A DNA stretch of 64,000 nt from Ditylenchus dipsaci (taxonomy: Eukaryota; Nematoda; Chromadorea; Rhabditida; Anguinidae). The position numbers were made by a program, and so were the translations under genes. Of this stretch, positions 38,201-45,132 are shown one piece after another (positions within the stretch are counted from its first letter, which is position 1; every line of letters starts with the position of its first letter). Where the stretch lies: assembly GCA_004194705.1 (NCBI GenBank), contig SADC01001044.1, forward strand, positions 15,001-79,000, written 5' to 3'. Under the pieces are notes generated by a model. The model was given only the letters and a program-made list of their open reading frames with translations, was not told the origin of the DNA and did not search any database.

Positions 38201-41200
38201 TAACACGGATTTCCCATAACTTTTTATCTGCTGAGAAACCCCTCCTTTATGACACCGGATTCGTGTTCAGCAATGTCGATTTGCTTATGAAACTGTTCTT
38301 TAAAATAAAAAGCCACTGCCAAATTTCAAAGTCCACTCAAGACAATAAATATTGAAATTTGAAAATCAAATATTTCTTGTCTTGAATAACCGTCGAATAA
38401 CCTGTCAAAATAACTGTCAGATTCTGGTTGTTCTTTTCCAGTTAAGCATTTGGCTTTATATCATTTCTACACGGAAGCTCACTTTCTGGCGGTCATTATA
38501 GTATATTAGGAACTTAGGTGAAGTATGACAATCATGGCGCACCACTTAAAAACCTGTATGGCTTGTTCACGTTATTCGAGTTAGAGTTCGTGTTTTTGGT
38601 TACGCGAACACCTCTAGCTCGGACTTTAACTAAAACTCGAGGGTGTTCACGTACCTCGAGTTCAAGTTCGAGGTCTAATTTAAAGGTCTCTTACCCTACT
38701 TCGGCACCCCTTTTCACCAAGGTGGTCACGGATTGAAGCGAAAACGACCGGGACCATCGTGTTCAGCACATTCTGCTTTACCCGTATGGTACGATGAGCG
38801 CACCAGGGCTGGATGTGTTCATAAGAAAATAGTAAGGTTCTCATAAAACGAAAGCGGACTTTATGCAATTTTTTAATACGGATATTGGAAAACACTCGGC
38901 TCTCTTGTAATTTAGGTTAAAAAAATGGCCGGACTCCAGCAGGGAGTCCAACTTGAGGCTGGATTACATTATTGGGTATCACTGCATTTTGTTACTTTTT
39001 GAGTTTGTGTCAAAATTCAGCCCAAAAAGAGGATCGATATTGGGTATGAATTTGGTAAAAGCAGATACAAAATGGGGCAAAGTTTAAGCTTCTTGAAAAA
39101 GCTTTGTTGGCTTTTTCTAGAGCTAATCGCTAGTCTATTTGCTGCTGCGGTTTTTTTGGCTAGCTGCTTTTTTCAGCTGCTGTCTTTTTCAAAAATCGGC
39201 GCAGTACCCAAACCATACTCAGCCTTACTATTTTCTCATTGTCTAATTTGAATGTTTAATTATGTAAATTTTTGTGAAAGTGTATCCAAATTCGGTCTTG
39301 CCTGATGCGTCCATCCCTGGCTACAGCACCTCCAGGAGATATGTTTGTAACTCGAATATAGTGGTCTGGATCTGCTACTCTGTCCTTGCCCCCACTTATG
39401 GAGAAGCCTAGCCCAATCTGGTTTTCTCCAAAACCACATCCTCCACTTCCCATTCTCGGCCTTGCTCGTCGATCAGGCCGTTGGACTAAAATTAGCAAAG
39501 ATTACATTTACATGTTGTATACTTTTATCTTCCTAGTGTTTTTTTACTGAATTCCGTCTCTCATTTTGCTATTATTATTGAAGTTGTACACCTTAGAAAA
39601 TTGGAAGCAAAGCAATCAGCAAAAGGCAGAGAGATGGCAGGGAAAGATAAGATAAAAAGGGAAATTTGATTGCTTTTTTCCTATCCTTTCTTAATGGTTG
39701 TCAATATATAGGAGGAATGTTGTTTCCCGTCCCCTTGACTTGCTATTGATGGCGATACTTAACTGCGCTGCGACGTATGTGTGTGAAACCTACAGAAGTT
39801 GTCTGAGTGTGGAAGCCTGTAGGACCGTCCATGGTGCGAGTGTTGTAATCCGTGGTGGCCCAACCATCTTTGGTCTGAAAAAATAGAAGCATTTAGGATA
39901 AGGACAGCTAGAAATTTATAGCAAACATAACTAAGCGAAAATTATCGTGTGTCAGTTTACGCAGCCACTTTTAAAAAAATTGACTATGCAGCCTCTTGCC
40001 TGGTTGATAATCTTTAATAGCCGAAATTGTGATATTTTTCTTCACTATTTGTTACAACTGTTGCACAGGATATTAAGTAAAGCTGGAGATTTCTGATTTC
40101 GTCCCGAAGTCGGAAGTCAGCCAGGCAAGGCGCATTTTTCAAAAGTGACCGCATAATTCTGAAGCAAAATGTAAAAATTGGTCATTTTGGTCGTTTTGGT
40201 CATTTTCACTGGTCAATTGACAGGTTTGAAAAAGGTCAATTCCACAACTATAAAATGTAGAGTAAGCAAGGAAAAGCCAGCTTATAAAAACCAAAAATTT
40301 TTTGAAAAAATGATGGTTTAGGATTAAAAAAACACCACCTACCAGCTGTCGACTTTGCTCTTGGTAACTATAGGAATGGGAAGAGGAAGTCAGTTTATTG
40401 GTGGTGTCCACTCCATTGGTGTATGGTTTAGTAGTGGCAGGACCTGCCAGTCGGTCGTAGGACTGAAAAAAATGGTAAAGATTAGACGCACCGTGATAAG
40501 ACCACCAACCTCTCTGGAAATGTCTCGGGTGTGACCTGTAGAGAAGGGCTGGTGCCGAGGTGCAGTGCCTCCAAAAGGAGGATTGTTTTCCCAGCGCTCA
40601 GCTAACCGCCTCGTCTCGTTGGTCTTCTGTGCGAGAGAAACTCGCTCACTCATCAGGGTGTTGTCATAGAAATCTTGGATATCTGAAATCAAGAATAGAA
40701 GAGTTTATAAGATTTATTTTGAGTAACGATGTAAATATGCAGGACTTTGATTTTATTTGTGACGATTTGACGTGTTTATTTAATCAGGATTTTGACTAGA
40801 CAAATAAGTGATTCGGCACTTAATCGAAGGCTAATGGAATGCCATTTTATATGCAGGAAAAAATTTACTCGTTACAAAATTTATAGCTGTTTTAAATTCT
40901 ATTGAACAATGCCATTTTGACAATTTAACACACATTTTTAGCATTTTAAACTGGTTAAATTTTTTAATTTTTTGTGTTATCGGTATCACAAGTTCGAGTG
41001 TAGCGCAGTTCGAGAGCTACAAAAGCCATTTTACGAAATGATTTTAAAAATCTGAGTGTTGAGATGTACCTTTTGAATGCCTTTTGAAAAAATGACACAA
41101 ATTCAGGTTATCTTTATTTTTTTCTGATTTCATTGCAGAATGCTTTGTTTAAAAACCATATGTTAACGATCTTACATTTAAAAAAATCTGTGAAGTGGAT

Positions 41201-44200
41201 TTGGTATACAATGAGTTGCGCTATAACGCAGTGCTAAATTATTAGTACAGTCATTTCTCTTTATAACGACACCCCGATATAACGACACCCGAAAGTTGAC
41301 CAATTTGTTCAGCTTTGACTAAAATGTAGTCAAATGAACCCTCTATATAACGACACCCTTAGTCCGGTCTCTTGAGGTGTCGTTATCAAGAAGTTCGACT
41401 GTACGGCGCTTGAGAAAAAATTTAACTTTTTTTAAACAAATATCTGGTCAACTTATCAAATTTTTTCATCATCGCCGTTGATGACAATGACAATTCCGGG
41501 TTTTTGAATTTGCGAGGGACAGCTAAAAATGCAAAAAATGTTTTTCGACTTATTTTTTCATTTGCATCAAAATTTTTAATTTTATGTATTAGGCGACTCG
41601 AATTAACAGTTAACAATTGTATGTTACGGCTCAGTGGAAGTTGGCTAAGTCGTCCGATGTGGCATTGTCAAGCAATGTTGGGCTCGAGTAGTCGATGGTT
41701 CTTCATTGTTAACAAATTTTAATCGCAAAGAAAAAGTAATTTGAAAAATATTTTCCAAATAAAAAAGCTGTCCCCAGCCAATTCAAAAACTCTAAATTTC
41801 AAATTTCATCAACTTCGATGGTCCTTTAAAACAGGTTACCGTATTTATTCTAATAGAAGGCCAGTCTATATTAGAAAACCGGTCTCTAATAGAAGGCCAC
41901 CCGCGCACGAAGTGGGTCCAAAATAGATAATATCGAGAAATTTTGCTGTATGTAGGTATTATATTAGCCGTATGGTCATCTATTAAATACCTCTATACCG
42001 GATCCGGTATATTTGTGAAATTGCCAAAAACAACAAGGAGACCTGGTCATATTTTTAGGTTTTGTCCATATTATCTCAAAATACCCCAATAAACTAAATC
42101 CCTTCAAAGCACCCTAATACATCCGAACCATCTTGAACCACTCCAAATTACTGCAAACCACTCAAACAAGCACCCTAAAATTGCTGTAACTACCCTTACT
42201 AGACTTATACTTTAAGCACAAGCCAGAATAGGCCAGCGTATGTTAGCCGGGACTAAACAAATGTATTATGAGTGATTATGGATGGGTGCTGTTCATGTGG
42301 TTGGTTAAAGAGGGTTTTAGACTGTACGGGGTTAATGAGAAAGAGCAAAGAAATGTTGAATATGATAGCAATGTCCCCTTGAAATGCTACAAATTGATTG
42401 TTCGCTCGGTCGTTCTATATGAAAAAATTCAATTAAAATTCAATTAATCAATTAAAATTCAATTGAAAATTTAAAAAAAACTGAACCAAAAAAATTAAGT
42501 CGATGTTGTATAGATACAACATGTCAAAAATTAACGAAAAAGTTTTTTTTTATTATTTTTGTAATTTCCAGTTTTTGCCCAACAACTTTCATGTTTGTTT
42601 GCACAGTCATCATATATATATGCAAGCAATTGCGCAGCATCCATACTTGTTCAGCCACCAAAAAACCTCTTTTAAATTGCAACAACTCGTTTCTCATTTT
42701 TTGGGCAAGTTTTGGTACTATGAAAAAGCATTTGTAGAAAATGTATGCCCCGTTTATTTGTGCAAGGAGTAGTCGCTTTGCCCCCATCCCCATCTTCTCG
42801 GCAAACACTAATGCAGCCAACCAAAAATTTTTCTCTTCAACGAAAAGTGATGAGTAACGCGAAAGGCAATAAAAATGGCAAAAATAAAGTTTGTAACCAG
42901 GATTAATAGTGTTACTTACCACAGAGTGCTTGGAACAAGTTGGCCTTGAATATGCCGATAACCTTCTCTATAGCGAATTTGAGTTCAGAGTCACTTGGTC
43001 TGTTTAGCACAGCATGGTACTGCTCCAACAGTTCCAGGGCTCGGTGTGCTTCTGCAAAAAAAAAGCTGAGTAAGCATCAATTTTTTCAGAAAATTTTGTG
43101 AAAAACCCAGGCTAGCAAAGTTCAAACTTTTTGCGCCGGCATTGCATCGGCTATAAATTTTTTTGCACCAGCACCTGGTGTGAAGCCGGCACCGAAACAG
43201 GCATCGGTCGCGAGCCTTTTAAAAGACTGGTAAAGTCGGAAAAATCTCCAGAAAGGTGTCACCCTGAAGTTGGTCGGTCATCAGGTGCCACTTTTTACCT
43301 GCTTTTTGAAGTCTTTTAACAACTATCATAGGTTAGTCCGGTTCAAAAAATTGCAAGGTTTCTAATCCAGTTTTCCAAAATCCTACAAATTTTCTATGTA
43401 GCCAGACCACCTTCTCGAGAAAATTATCTTTGAATTCTTGCGTTTTTTAGCCTAGACTATCAAATAACAGTAAAAGACTTCACAAAATTGAGGTAAAAAG
43501 CGGAACCTCGGTGGGAACGAGGTGGGAACGAACTTGACGTGGTGTTTGTCTTTCAATATGTTTCTTTAGAAATTTTAAAAAATAAAAAATGATATGCTTA
43601 GGTGGCATCAATCTTACACATACTAAAATAATAAATATTCTGAATGAAAATATTTTCAAAGAATATAATTTTTTAAATAAATAGCCGATTTATTGTTTGT
43701 TAATATTTTTTAGGCTTGTCAAATTCCCGATCGAAATTGTAAATCGGAGAATTCCCCAAAAAAGGAAGCATAGGAAGCATGAATACCCAATTAAAATGTT
43801 CAATTTTATCGACAAATTAGATACTGGCGACATTTCATTTTGAGACACACAATCTGTAAAAATGACGAACCTTTCGAGACAAGTAGGCCATGAATTAAAG
43901 ATGAATTTTTTTCTTTTATCCCTATGTTGTAGCCTGAACTCTAGGAAGCGCAAAACTACTATACTCTTCTAGGAATGACTTTTTGAGAGCCGAGCAATAG
44001 CCGTTTGAAGTTGGTCGGTCATCAGGTGCCACTTTTTTCACTTCTTATCTTCAAAGGCATCTAATTGCAAGTTTTCGCAATTAACCCACACTCATAATAA
44101 CTTATTTTACTCATTTTTAAAAGCGTTTTCAAATGCACATAAGGGTTTTTCAAGATAGTTTGAAAATTTTGGAAAAATATGCTAAAGTTCAAAAAGATGT

Positions 44201-45132
44201 CATTTTGGAAAATCGTTAATTTAAGAAAGAAATTTATTTTTATCGGTACTTCTTTAGTCCCCCCCCCCATACTCGGATTTTCTGAAAAGTGACCTAAAAT
44301 CACCCCCCGAACTCATTCTTTCTGCACAACAAGATACGAGAAGCATTTCTAAACACTTTCTGTGAATGGAAAAGAAAATTTTGTAAATTATAAATAAAGA
44401 AAAAATTGCCATTCGCCCCTTGGCGGTAGATGGTCTTTTTCGGGTATTTTAGGGTCATTTTTGTGTGATTTATCACATTTTTCTTGCTGGAGCTGGGCAA
44501 AAAGACTTTCTAAATGCATTTTTGATCAAGAGTCTTGCTCAGAATTATGTCTAAGGTAAGTCTGTGCGCGCATCTCTAACCAACCAAGGCCCCTGCGCCC
44601 CCTTCGGGGGCGCAGGGGTGTTGGTTGCTTGCGGTTGAGATGCGCACACATACAGGCACTTTGTTAAAGTAGCTCGCAAAATGACGAAACGTGATTTGAC
44701 GTAAATTTTTTTTTGCATTTTAAGTCTGACACCGGATTGTGCTCAGCATGGTCGTATATGTAAAACTGCTTTCACACTTCTTTCTTAATTTAACGAGTTT
44801 CTAAAATGACATCTTTTTGAAGTTTAAGCCATTTTTCAAAAATTTTCAAACAGTCTTGAAAAACCCTTGCGCGCATTAGAAAACGCTTTTAAAAGGAAGT
44901 AAAATAAGTTATTATGAGTGTGGGTTAATTGCAAAAACTTGCAATTAGCGGCTTTTGAAGATAAGAAGTGAAAAAGTGGGAACCCGGGGAACTCCTCATT
45001 TGACAACCCTATATTTTATTATCTAGGCTTATAAAAAAAAGTATCGGAAAATGTGATCTTCACTAAACTTTTTTGTCGAATAAAAATATTATAAAAAGTG
45101 AGACCGGCCATACCTGCAGACTTCTGTGGCAT
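13673..45132 (-). CDS. dlg1: Discs-large MAGUK scaffold, full length (L27-PDZ1-PDZ2-PDZ3-SH3-HOOK-GUK)
   Basis: Twenty-one coding exons span 31 kb with consistent splice phases. Order: start exon 45114-45132; L27 42920-43051 and 40510-40682; linker 40343-40462 and 39794-39874; PDZ1 39302-39485 and 37293-37395; linker 37019-37240; PDZ2 36800-36964 and 34268-34670; PDZ3 34268-34670 (same exon) and 22520-22646; SH3 19559-19729 and 19139-19314; HOOK 18901-19090, 17681-17839 and 17316-17372; GUK 17163-17264, 15216-15337, 14941-15072, 14776-14896 and 13673-13794. The product is about 1,027 residues, close to other Dlg1 proteins. The family scaffolds channels, adhesion and polarity proteins under the membrane at junctions and synapses. 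Frame breaks occur in PDZ1 (near 39412) and in the PDZ2-PDZ3 linker. The longest intron (22647-34267) holds ferritin and a MULE remnant. Confidence 0.95.
14000..14560. repeat. Palindrome in the last DLG intron
   Basis: The arms carry GTAACGGAATTTTGCAGCAAA on the left and the reverse complement at about 14430-14460, plus an inner pair around ACACCATCGTGTAGCCCTAC at about 14150 and 14340. The centre is near 14250. There is no coding content. Confidence 0.75.
15461..16408 (-). mobile_element. Decayed mariner-type transposon
   Basis: The ends are inverted repeats: ACAGGGCTTC with CAAAACTGCAATAATTTTA on the left, ACAGGGTGCGTAAAAAGT with AAAACTGCAATGATTTTA read inward from the right, next to TA. 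The minus strand between them carries transposase pieces in shifted frames: [18 protein letters not shown], then QQDWATAHG (middle catalytic Asp), then [16 protein letters not shown] (mariner DD34D signature) and a C-terminal [13 protein letters not shown]. Internal stops and frame changes show that it is dead. It sits in a GUK intron. Confidence 0.85.
15572..16090 (-). pseudogene. Mariner transposase pseudogene
   Basis: The remnant covers roughly the middle and C-terminal part of the DDE domain. The second Asp (QQD) and third Asp (SPDLNP) are visible, but a stop follows DVLDL and the frame shifts before and after the SPDLNP motif. The N-terminal helix-turn-helix region was not seen, so the copy is internally truncated. 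Confidence 0.8.
16560..17120. repeat. Foldback carrying a tRNA-like loop
   Basis: The left arm (TACTCCGGCAAACCGTTTGC near 16572, CTGAAAGTCGTCC near 16627, ATTAATTCTGTCAACGG region) is mirrored at about 17005-17120. A smaller nested inverted repeat around CGGCAACCCTTCAAACTACC lies near 16730-16830. The asymmetric insert at 16862-16945 is tRNA-like. Confidence 0.7.
16862..16945 (-). tRNA. tRNA-like sequence or tRNA pseudogene
   Basis: On the minus strand, closing stems GGCCTGGG/CCCAGGCC flank GCGACCC, then a perfect D-arm/A-box (TAGCTCAATTGGTTAGAGC), an anticodon-arm-like CCGACTTGCAAGGAGG, and GGGATCGC, which could pair with GCGACCC with one bulge. A normal T arm (GTTCGANNCC) is missing, so it is either a pseudogene or an unusual T-armless form. 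It ends in a T-run. Anticodon identity is not secure (TGC or GCA). Confidence 0.5.
17316..19729 (-). CDS. dlg1: DLG (full length): SH3 and HOOK exons
   Basis: Exon 19559-19729 gives the pre-SH3 [13 protein letters not shown] and then [13 protein letters not shown]. Exon 19139-19314 gives the rest of SH3 ([37 protein letters not shown]). Exon 18901-19090 is a Gly-rich insert ending in SRKFPFVKS, as in the alternatively spliced HOOK insert of Dlg1. Exons 17681-17839 and 17316-17372 lead with [10 protein letters not shown] and [10 protein letters not shown] into GUK. The HOOK region in this family controls SH3-GUK contact and binds protein 4.1 or calmodulin. Confidence 0.9.
19836..20012. mobile_element. 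MITE with CAGT ends (pogo-like)
   Basis: The ends read ACAGTGGAACCTCGTTATAA and, in reverse, TTATAACGAGGTTTGACTGT, next to TA. Internal tandem CGATATAACATACCC units fill the body. The same style (CAGT start, GTTATAAC-like motif) is seen at 41249-41404. Confidence 0.75.
20100..22480. repeat. Stacked inverted repeats in a DLG intron
   Basis: Outer arms: near 20115-20200 (TACCTCGATTTCTGACCC) against 22395-22480. Inside are an inverted repeat at about 20500-21010 (TTTTACGTCA, AAAGAAGATCTCCTCTTACC), a GC-hairpin copy at about 21350-21640, and a palindrome at about 21665-22240 (TAGAAACGCCGTTTTGCGAT at both ends). At least three insertion events are layered. Confidence 0.7.
22520..22646 (-). CDS. 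dlg1: DLG (full length): second half of PDZ3
   Basis: This 127-bp exon encodes [20 protein letters not shown] through [10 protein letters not shown] and has the same length as its counterpart in the short paralogue (55280-55406). It is 11.6 kb from the preceding exon and is embedded in palindromic repeats on the downstream side. Confidence 0.9.
22690..22990. repeat. Inverted repeat of the ACACCGGA family
   Basis: Opposed TTCAAAAAGAATTTTGACGT / AACAAAATTGTTTTTGAAC ends surround GGACACCGGACTGTC. Related GACACCGGATT(C)GTGTTCAGC blocks occur near 20660, 38260 and 44730, which suggests a dispersed element. No gene is present. Confidence 0.5.
23600..23815. repeat. CCCACACCCACACTC minisatellite
   Basis: Irregular tandem units of CCCACACCCACACTC and CCCGCACTCGCACTC lie between GTTCACAGTGAA-like blocks. 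The reverse-complement form occurs at about 30270-30510. Confidence 0.7.
23940..25150. repeat. Foldback with C-run/G-run arms and a GC-hairpin insert
   Basis: The left arm (about 23955-24150) is ATTCCATTGTACCCCCCCC repeated about three times; the right arm (about 24960-25150) is the G-run complement. Between them lie a GC-hairpin copy at about 24460-24960 (with an extra part-copy of the GCAGGGGGC hairpin near 24760) and single-copy-looking DNA at 24180-24450. Confidence 0.75.
25160..25235. repeat. TTTGAGGGCGTAAAT minisatellite, left copy
   Basis: About four degenerate 20-26-bp units with the shared core TTTGAGGGCGTAAAT lie just upstream of ferritin. The same core is repeated in the same orientation at 28080-28230. 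Confidence 0.6.
25407..26135 (+). CDS. FTH: Ferritin heavy-chain type subunit, nested in a DLG intron
   Basis: Four exons: 25407-25523, 25601-25747, 25797-25921 and 25974-26135, with GT..AG introns of 49-77 bp. The protein is about 183 residues without a signal peptide, so it is cytosolic. Helix [15 protein letters not shown]; helix [16 protein letters not shown]; then [12 protein letters not shown]; helix [13 protein letters not shown]; helix [21 protein letters not shown]. Ferroxidase positions Glu, Tyr, Glu, His, Glu and Gln are visible; the residue matching human Glu61 is Asp (MDEKSHA). The cage stores iron after Fe(II) oxidation. Exon 3 lacks one base near 25860, needed to read [21 protein letters not shown] saw no canonical CAGTGN iron-responsive loop in the 150 bases upstream. 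Confidence 0.93.
26135..26140 (+). terminator. AATAAA poly(A) signal of ferritin
   Basis: AATAAA overlaps the last base of the TAA stop, so the 3' untranslated region is very short. Confidence 0.65.
26404..26585 (+). repeat. Direct repeat on the left of the MULE remnant
   Basis: The block begins with TTATTTGATTTAGAGGCAGC, includes AGTCTTGTGGTGAA and TAAGTATTACTATT, and ends in repeated GTGGCCGAAAATCT units and CTTGTCGCCAAA. It is matched in the same orientation at 28238-28420. Confidence 0.75.
27041..28016 (-). pseudogene. MULE-type transposase remnant with FLYWCH/WRKY-GCM-like N-terminus
   Basis: Four exon-like blocks: 27763-28016, 27535-27680, 27297-27490 and 27041-27255. Block 1 resembles the zinc-binding N-terminus of MULE proteins ([33 protein letters not shown]). 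Block 2 holds [20 protein letters not shown] and block 3 [19 protein letters not shown] with SHEDTW, as in the MULE catalytic core. Block 4 holds [20 protein letters not shown]. Splice-like borders are present, but phases between blocks 1-2 and 3-4 do not fit by one base, so it is damaged either in the genome or in the assembly. It is flanked by 170-bp direct repeats. Confidence 0.7.
28080..28230. repeat. TTTGAGGGCGTAAAT minisatellite, right copy
   Basis: About six imperfect units with the core TTTGAGGGCGTAAAT and spacers of variable length. They sit just upstream of the MULE block 1 and next to the right direct repeat. Confidence 0.65.
28238..28420 (+). repeat. Direct repeat on the right of the MULE remnant
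   Basis: The same order of blocks as at 26404-26585 with small indels, including the two GTGGCCGAAAATCT units and CTTGTCGCCAAA at the end. Confidence 0.75.
28430..28880. mobile_element. Palindromic MITE related to the 4.6-5.4 kb element
   Basis: The arms carry GACCAGCTGGCTCAGGACCC, GGGGGTTTACTAAAGGGGGA and ATCGATTGAGCGGATCAG, mirrored about a centre near 28660. The ATCGATTGAGCGGATCAG/GGGTTTACTAAAGGGG block is shared with 4850-5160. Confidence 0.75.
29085..29945. repeat. Most complete copy of the GC-hairpin foldback
   Basis: An 860-bp near-perfect palindrome. The ends read CCCCCACGGGGACTGATCAG and the complement. Inward follow GGAGATAACTTCATATTCGT, AAAGCCGGCTGTTTTTTTGG, TGGCGCCTTTTGAATTTTAA, CTCTGGTATGCATGC and the core hairpin GCCCCCTGCGCCCCCGAAGG near 29500. 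No frame inside encodes a known protein. This is the best reference copy for the family. Confidence 0.85.
30270..30510. repeat. GTGGGTGTGAGTGCGGG minisatellite
   Basis: It is the reverse complement of the 23600-23815 repeat type, with CCCACACCCGCACCCACACC on the left side and the inverse on the right, so it too is partly palindromic. Confidence 0.65.
31055..32015. repeat. Cluster of small inverted repeats
   Basis: The sequence GCGGGGGACA(G)... CTCTTTCG / CGAAAGAG ...GTCCCCCGCC occurs several times in both orientations, and AATTTAATTTTAGGTATAGT with TTTTGTTAGAAAACAAG occurs near 31140 and 31890. A relative of the second lies at 35470-35610. Open frames here are by-products of the repeats. Confidence 0.6.
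32500..33217. repeat. Palindrome with 15-bp TTCACCGTCACTATT minisatellite arms
   Basis: The left arm (about 32502-32700) is twelve or so units of TTCACCGTCACTATT, some shortened or with CC inserted. The right arm (33025-33217) is the reverse complement. The ends (GTGCACTACGTTTCACCGTC) match exactly. The 320-bp spacer is itself partly inverted (TTTGGTACTACAA and similar). Because the unit is 15 bp, several long repetitive frames stay open ([15 protein letters not shown]); these are not genes. Confidence 0.9.
33780..34210. repeat. Diverged GC-hairpin foldback next to the PDZ2-3 exon
   Basis: It contains CTCGGAATCATGTCTAGGGTAAG, a reduced hairpin (CCCCTGCGCCCCCTTCGG), and CATACCTTAGACACGAATC. 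It ends only about 60 bp before the exon at 34268. Confidence 0.6.
34268..37240 (-). CDS. dlg1: DLG (full length): PDZ1-2 linker, PDZ2 and first half of PDZ3
   Basis: Exon 37019-37240 gives LVKRLK and a Pro/Ser-rich linker. Exon 36800-36964 opens PDZ2 ([16 protein letters not shown]). Exon 34268-34670 finishes PDZ2 ([17 protein letters not shown]), passes a Ser-rich linker, and begins PDZ3 ([20 protein letters not shown]). That exon is 403 bases long although both borders are phase 0, so its length is off by one (or two bases are missing). The middle frame of the linker, with [15 protein letters not shown], looks like real coding sequence. Confidence 0.88.
34671..36799. repeat. DLG intron with two foldback elements
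   Basis: About 35470-35610 is an inverted repeat (CCTAATCATTGAACTTCTGT / TAATGATTAGG) related to 31070-31210. About 36398-36668 is a palindrome whose arms are TTGTGCCAATTCA-type units. A further inverted repeat at about 35890-36160 contains AACACCATCATGTAGCTC in both directions. No exon of another gene was found. Confidence 0.6.
36398..36668. repeat. Palindrome with TTGTGCCAATTC unit arms
   Basis: Left arm: AAGATGTGCCATTTTAGATT then repeated TTGTGCC(A/T) blocks of about 12 bp. Right arm: repeated GGCACAA blocks ending in ATCTAAAATGGCACATCTTT. The centre is near 36535. Confidence 0.85.
37293..39485 (-). CDS. dlg1: DLG (full length): PDZ1, split by a GC-AG intron
   Basis: Exon 39302-39485 encodes [15 protein letters not shown], the GLGFS carboxylate-binding loop and [20 protein letters not shown]. 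Exon 37293-37395 continues with [12 protein letters not shown] and ends at VVRL. Joining them in frame requires a GC donor (AG|GCAAGA at 39301 downward); there is no GT alternative that keeps the domain. A one-base break (GGG where GGGG is expected, near 39412) separates TRLG from LGFS. Confidence 0.85.
37396..39301. repeat. PDZ1 intron with ACACCGGA-type and related repeats
   Basis: An inverted pair around CACGATGGCGCCGGTCGTTT near 37770 and AACGACCGGGACCATCGTGTT near 38745 spans about 1 kb. An ACACCGGATTCGTGTTCAGC block is near 38255. No gene is seen on either strand. Confidence 0.5.
40343..45132 (-). CDS. dlg1: DLG (full length): start codon, L27 domain and N-terminal linker
   Basis: The start exon encodes MPQKSA plus one base before GTATGG. 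Exon 42920-43051 continues with the L27 helix pair ([28 protein letters not shown]), and 40510-40682 completes it with [11 protein letters not shown]. Exon 40343-40462 is a polar linker. L27 domains of Dlg dimerise with L27 partners such as CASK, LIN-7 and MPP proteins. The donor at 40509 is an uncommon GTTGGT. Confidence 0.9.
40683..42919. repeat. L27 intron with a CAGT-ended MITE
   Basis: About 41249-41404 is a small element with ends TACAGTCATTTCTCTTTATA and, inverted, ATAACGACACC units to a closing GTTCGACTGTA. About 41835-41940 carries TACCGTATTTATTCTAATAG, related to the 61785-62035 element. I see no coding sequence. Confidence 0.55.
43052..45113. repeat. First DLG intron, inverted repeats
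   Basis: A foldback spans about 44030-44990 with arms around AATTAACCCACACTCATAAT; it has a GC-hairpin copy (44440-44665) inside. A direct copy of GAAGTTGGTCGGTCATCAGG occurs at about 43270 and 44010. No gene is seen. Confidence 0.6.
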
